From the NCBI GenBank assembly GCA_964510225.1, contig CAZEAN010000133.1:1-15712 (forward strand): DNA of 15,712 nt. The letters run 5' to 3'. This DNA is from CAZEAN01 sp964510225. Lineage in GTDB: Bacteria; Planctomycetota; Planctomycetia; Isosphaerales; Isosphaeraceae. The position numbers were made by a program, and so were the translations under genes. The notes below the pieces were generated by a model. That model was not told the origin of the DNA. It saw only the letters and a program-made list of their open reading frames with translations, and ran no database searches. Below, in pieces: positions 14,660 through 15,712 of the stretch (positions are counted from its first letter, which is position 1; each line of letters opens with the position of its first letter).

Positions 14660-15583
14660 TCACGTAGTGAGGGCAACCAGTCGAGCGATGATCTGAGCAT
14701 CGTCAGGCGGACGAACGGCCCGGAGGTCAAGCCAAAACGCTCCCTGTTGGACCCGGCCGACAATCGAGGGGTTGCCGATTCGGAGTCGGTAGGCGAGGTC
14801 GTCGAGGCTGAGGAGTTCTTGAGGTAATGGGGGTTTAATCTGAACCGCCGCTGATTCCAGCTCAACGCCGGGGACACTGCCGCCACCAGCAAAGCCTCGG
14901 GATCGGACGGGGCTTGCGAGATAACCGGCGCTCGCTCCGAGTCGCTCAGCAATTCTGTCGGCACGCTCCCACAGTGACTCGACCGATGCAGAAGCCGATG
15001 CCCAGAGCGGAATCTGGCGGCGGCCTCGGTCGGGATCGATGGCAAGTCGGAGGGTTGCTTCCAACGCGGCCAGTGTCATCTTGTCGACCCGGAGTGCTCG
15101 GGCCATCGGGTCAGCCTCGATCACCTTGACTGCCTCTTTCGTTCCGATGAGAAGACCGGCCTGTGGACCTCCGAGGAGCTTATCACCCGAGCAGAGAACC
15201 AGATCAGCACCCGCTTTGATCGAATCCGCGATGGTTGGTTCCTCAGCCTGAGGCAGTGGAAGATTCTCAGCAAGGGCTCCCGAGCCGATATCATCAATCA
15301 CTGGGATTTGATGTTGCTGCCCGAGAGATACAAGTTCATCAATTGGGACGGATTCGGTGAACCCGACGATCGCATAATTGCTCGGATGAACCCGCAAGAT
15401 GGCGGCGGTCTCTGGTCCGATCGCTCGTTTGTAGTCATCAATCCGAGTCTTGTTGGTCGTCCCTACTTCTCGGAGTCGTGGGGCCGGCGGGTGGCAGACC
15501 GCGGCGGGCCACACCTCCTCCACCTCGGCGATCGGCAGGGTTGGGCCGACGAAGACGTGGGTCCCAGGCGGTGTCTCGCTCAT
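14660..15583 (-). CDS. selA: TfuA N-terminus fused in frame to C-terminal part of selenocysteine synthase SelA
   Basis: Residues ~37-307 are the C-terminal part of L-seryl-tRNA(Sec) selenium transferase. This PLP enzyme turns Ser-tRNA(Sec) into Sec-tRNA(Sec) using selenophosphate. Visible SelA marks are REVGTTNKTR-x-x-DY (38-51), DDIGSGAL (97-104) and SGDKLLGGPQAGL (132-144), in which K135 is the expected PLP lysine. Residues 1-36 do not belong to SelA. THVFVGPTLPIAE and CHPPAP match the start of TfuA-like proteins, partners of YcaO enzymes. The first ~150-190 residues of SelA (N-terminal domain and start of the PLP domain) are missing, so this product cannot be a normal SelA. GC content changes at the same point (about 15480). 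The frame may therefore be an assembly artefact, or a true recombination product. The mnmA gene follows 126 bases downstream. Confidence 0.85.
   Translation of the reverse strand: MSETPPGTHVFVGPTLPIAEVEEVWPAAVCHPPAPRLREVGTTNKTRIDDYKRAIGPETAAILRVHPSNYAIVGFTESVPIDELVSLGQQHQIPVIDDIGSGALAENLPLPQAEEPTIADSIKAGADLVLCSGDKLLGGPQAGLLIGTKEAVKVIEADPMARALRVDKMTLAALEATLRLAIDPDRGRRQIPLWASASASVESLWERADRIAERLGASAGYLASPVRSRGFAGGGSVPGVELESAAVQIKPPLPQELLSLDDLAYRLRIGNPSIVGRVQQGAFWLDLRAVRPPDDAQIIARLVALTT
15475..15488. other. Probable chimeric junction (GC step and family switch)
   Basis: Left of about 15480 the last two 60-base blocks are about 60% and 52% GC and encode SelA. To the right, 15481-15712 is about 74% GC by hand count and encodes TfuA and YcaO pieces. 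The join keeps the reading frame. No direct repeat, IS end or tRNA marks it. Confidence 0.7.
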
Positions 15584-15712
15584 GCCGCATCGACCGTGTC
15601 GCTAAGCACGGCCCGCGCGCGCTCGCCCGGTTGATACTCGCCGGGCGGGTACAGGCCCTCGAGACCGGGGATGATGACCCGGGCGACCGGCAGCTTCAGC
15701 TCGGGCCGGGTC
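15580..15712 (-). CDS. YcaO-type cyclodehydratase, C-terminal fragment
   Basis: The last 43 codons of a gene that begins beyond the window. The segment PVARVIIPGLEGLYPPGEY-x-PGERARA matches the C-terminal end of YcaO proteins that are paired with TfuA, where it reads like P-V-V-R-V-x-VPGLEG. Such YcaO/TfuA pairs install thioamides or azolines on peptides or proteins using ATP. The TGA stop overlaps the ATG of the TfuA-like frame (ATGA, 15580-15583), as expected for a YcaO-TfuA operon. The sequence is much richer in GC than the rest of the window and may not come from the same genome. Confidence 0.65.
   Translation of the reverse strand, partial: TRPELKLPVARVIIPGLEGLYPPGEYQPGERARAVLSDTVDAA

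Noticed and set aside
1..15712. tRNA genes, rRNA or a CRISPR array.
   Set aside because: No cloverleaf with a GTTCRA-type T-loop in the gaps, no rRNA-like stretch, and no regularly spaced direct repeats were seen by eye.

Overview
The window looks like chromosomal DNA of a member of the Planctomycetota. The main evidence is a 1186-residue secreted protein built like the planctomycete/verrucomicrobial 'PVC-type' dehydrogenases: beta-propeller, HEAT-like region, then a C-terminal CxxCH cytochrome c domain. The long secreted or lipidated proteins without recognisable domains fit as well. Base composition is moderately GC-rich through most of the window and jumps to about 74% GC (hand count) in the last 232 bases.

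Positions 1-3138 hold the most interesting element, a retron. In order it has the 3' part of a gene for a winged-helix plus SWIM zinc-finger protein, a structured non-coding RNA locus (1445-1668), and a retron reverse transcriptase (1732-3138). The RNA shows a 17-bp a1/a2 stem, a TTAGC branch-site motif just after a1, a short msr hairpin and a long msd hairpin with a perfect 17-bp base. The RT carries NAxxH, YADD and VTG signatures. The winged-helix/SWIM partner matches what I recall of type XIII retrons, whose second accessory (an ARM/HEAT-repeat protein) would lie upstream of the window. The likely role is anti-phage defence, by inference from other retrons.

Positions 3273-9328 are ordinary chromosome: a VanZ-family membrane protein, a GatB/YqeY-domain protein on the opposite strand, the PVC-type cytochrome protein, and a lipoprotein on the minus strand. 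Positions 9329-10408 are gene-poor and hold decayed fragments: the N-terminus of an IS66-type transposase and the C-terminus of a probable Uma2-family nuclease.

Positions 10409-13442 carry three plus-strand genes: a small two-helix membrane protein with a zinc ribbon, a three-helix membrane protein, and a long secreted protein. The last two overlap by ATGA. Convergent to them is mnmA (tRNA 2-thiouridine synthesis), whose stop codon shares a TTAA with its neighbour. Upstream of mnmA on the minus strand lies the C-terminal two thirds of selA.

At the right edge the selA reading frame is fused in frame to the first ~36 residues of a TfuA-like protein, which overlaps by ATGA the end of a YcaO-type gene. 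The family switch coincides with the GC step at about 15480. This is either a recent recombination or, quite possibly, a chimeric assembly join, so annotation to the right of about 15480 should not be assumed to belong to the same genome.
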